A program made the translations under genes and the position numbers. Shown in pieces: positions 63,233 to 64,000 of a stretch of DNA of 64,000 nucleotides (the stretch's first letter is position 1; each line of letters starts with the position of its first letter). Source of the stretch: Abiotrophia sp. HMSC24B09 (GTDB taxonomy: Bacteria > Bacillota > Bacilli > Lactobacillales > Aerococcaceae). Location of the stretch: contig NZ_KV822195.1 of assembly GCF_001815865.1 (NCBI RefSeq), forward strand, positions 304,976 through 368,975, in the 5' to 3' direction. Under the pieces are notes generated by a model. The model was not told the DNA's origin. It saw only the letters and a program-made list of their open reading frames with translations, and searched no databases.

Positions 63233-63268
63233 AGAGGGGTATTTGCTAGACTATCAGGAGGAAACGTC

Positions 63269-63901
63269 ATGTCAGCCAAGATTACCATGCCCTTGGATAA
63301 AGCCAGGGTGATTGTCAAGAGAATCCAAGCCCTATATCCGGATGCCCACTGCGAACTCATCCATGACAATGTCTTTCAATTATTGATTGCGGTCATGTTG
63401 AGTGCTCAAGCCACTGACGTCTCAGTCAATAAGGTGACGCCGGCCTTGTTTGAACGCTTTCCCACACCGGAAGCCTTCTTGCAGGCTTCGCCTAAGGAAA
63501 TAGAACCCTATATCCAGACCATTGGCCTATACCGCAACAAGGCCAAGTTTATCTATCAATGCTGCGAGCAGTTGATGCAACGTTATGGTGGGGAAGTACC
63601 TAGAACCCGCAAGGAGCTCATGGACTTGGCAGGGGTTGGTCGTAAGACTGCCAATGTAGTCTTGGCCGTAGGTTTTGGCATTCCGGCCTTGGCGGTAGAT
63701 ACCCATGTGGATCGGGTAGCCAAACGCTTAGGTTTTGTGCCAGCCAATGCCACACCTTTGGAGGTAGAAGAAGCCTTGATGGAAATTATCCCCAAGGAAG
63801 ATTGGGCTCAGGCTCACCATGCTATTCTCTTTTTCGGCCGCTACTACAGTACCGCTAAGAATCCTAAGCCCATAGACTTTCTCTTTGAAGGCTTAGAATG
63901 A
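63269..63901 (+). CDS. nth: Endonuclease III (Nth) lacking the Fe-S cluster ligands
   Basis: 210-residue DNA glycosylase/AP lyase for oxidised pyrimidines. The helix-hairpin-helix LAGVGRKTANVVL includes catalytic Lys126, and the catalytic Asp is D144 in AVDTHVDR. The C-terminus ends FGRYYSTAKNPKPIDFLFEGLE. In typical Nth the segment after GRY-x-C-x-A-R-x-P-x-C holds four Cys binding a [4Fe-4S] cluster; here none is present, although the rest is complete. This looks like a genuine cluster-less variant rather than a truncation, since the terminator follows 15 bases later. AGGAGGAAACGTC precedes the ATG. Confidence 0.94.
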   Translation: MSAKITMPLDKARVIVKRIQALYPDAHCELIHDNVFQLLIAVMLSAQATDVSVNKVTPALFERFPTPEAFLQASPKEIEPYIQTIGLYRNKAKFIYQCCEQLMQRYGGEVPRTRKELMDLAGVGRKTANVVLAVGFGIPALAVDTHVDRVAKRLGFVPANATPLEVEEALMEIIPKEDWAQAHHAILFFGRYYSTAKNPKPIDFLFEGLE

Positions 63902-63915
63902 TGAATGAAATAAGT

Positions 63916-63960
63916 AAAGACCCTGGCAGTTGGAAGTCCCTCTAACTGTCAGGGTCTTTT
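63916..63960 (+). terminator. Intrinsic terminator after nth
   Basis: Long stem AAAGACCCTGGCAGTT / AACTGTCAGGGTCTTT with a loop of about 10 bases, ending in T residues. Confidence 0.88.
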
Positions 63961-63974
63961 GGGTAAAAAAACTC

Positions 63975-64000
63975 CCATTATATCATATATGATATAATGG
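63975..64000 (+). repeat. Perfect 26-bp palindrome overlapping a -10 box at the window edge
   Basis: Two perfect 13-base arms (first arm CCATTATATCATA) with no spacer run to the last base. The right arm contains TATAAT (63993-63998). It could be the operator-promoter of an autoregulated gene lying beyond the window, such as an XRE-type regulator or an antitoxin. Confidence 0.6.

Overview
The window is chromosomal DNA of a low-to-moderate-GC Firmicute, most likely a member of the Lactobacillales (an Aerococcaceae-like coccus is my guess; no marker proves the genus). The evidence is the gene order. A conserved housekeeping backbone runs left to right on the + strand: prkC (3' end)-rsgA-rpe-thiN, rpmB, asp23-like-fakA, recG, plsX-acpP, rnc-smc-HAD-ftsY, ylxM-ffh, rpsP-khpA, rimM-trmD-rplS. 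Strong AGGAGG ribosome binding sites, TTG/GTG starts and U-tailed intrinsic terminators fit the same group. I saw no rRNA, tRNA, CRISPR array or complete insertion sequence.

The backbone is interrupted by accessory blocks. (1) 10069-25605, between acpP and rnc: an oligopeptide ABC transporter (oppDFBC), a frameshifted peptide-binding protein gene, and five intact full-length OppA-type genes. Two of these are a recent 2.0-kb tandem duplication and the last is inverted. None of the intact proteins has a lipobox. (2) 32171-33108, between ftsY and ylxM: a small membrane protein and a DtxR/MntR-type metalloregulator. (3) 35047-43241, between ffh and rpsP: the SirTM ADP-ribosylation operon (divergent OYE flavoenzyme; then luciferase-like monooxygenase, GcvH-L, zinc macrodomain, SirTM sirtuin, LplA ligase), followed by a manganese-type ABC transporter. 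The transporter's -35 element overlaps a TTAGG-N4-CCTAA operator, and a matching operator precedes the metalloregulator gene, so regulator and target can be paired from sequence alone. (4) 43946-48480, between khpA and rimM: four tandem paralogous two-TM membrane proteins of unknown function, plus the fossil C-terminus of a fifth.

The most striking locus is 51101-63188. After a 0.8-kb AT-rich gap, nine tightly packed co-directional genes begin with a Gram-positive Pel-like exopolysaccharide set: an SDR-PelD fusion, PelE, a PelA-type deacetylase, the PelF glycosyltransferase and the PelG transporter. They continue without a break into a CotH-kinase-like lipoprotein, a VTC (polyphosphate-polymerase-like) protein, a DUF4956 membrane protein and a secreted DUF4832/DUF4874-type TIM-barrel protein. 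I read this as one export, modification and anchoring machine for a cationic exopolysaccharide. The four downstream genes are its least understood part.

The window ends with nth (an endonuclease III lacking the usual Fe-S cluster cysteines), its terminator, and a perfect 26-bp palindrome that overlaps a -10 box at the right edge. Together, the manganese transporter and regulator and the cluster-less Nth suggest a manganese-centred, iron-sparing physiology. That last point is inference.
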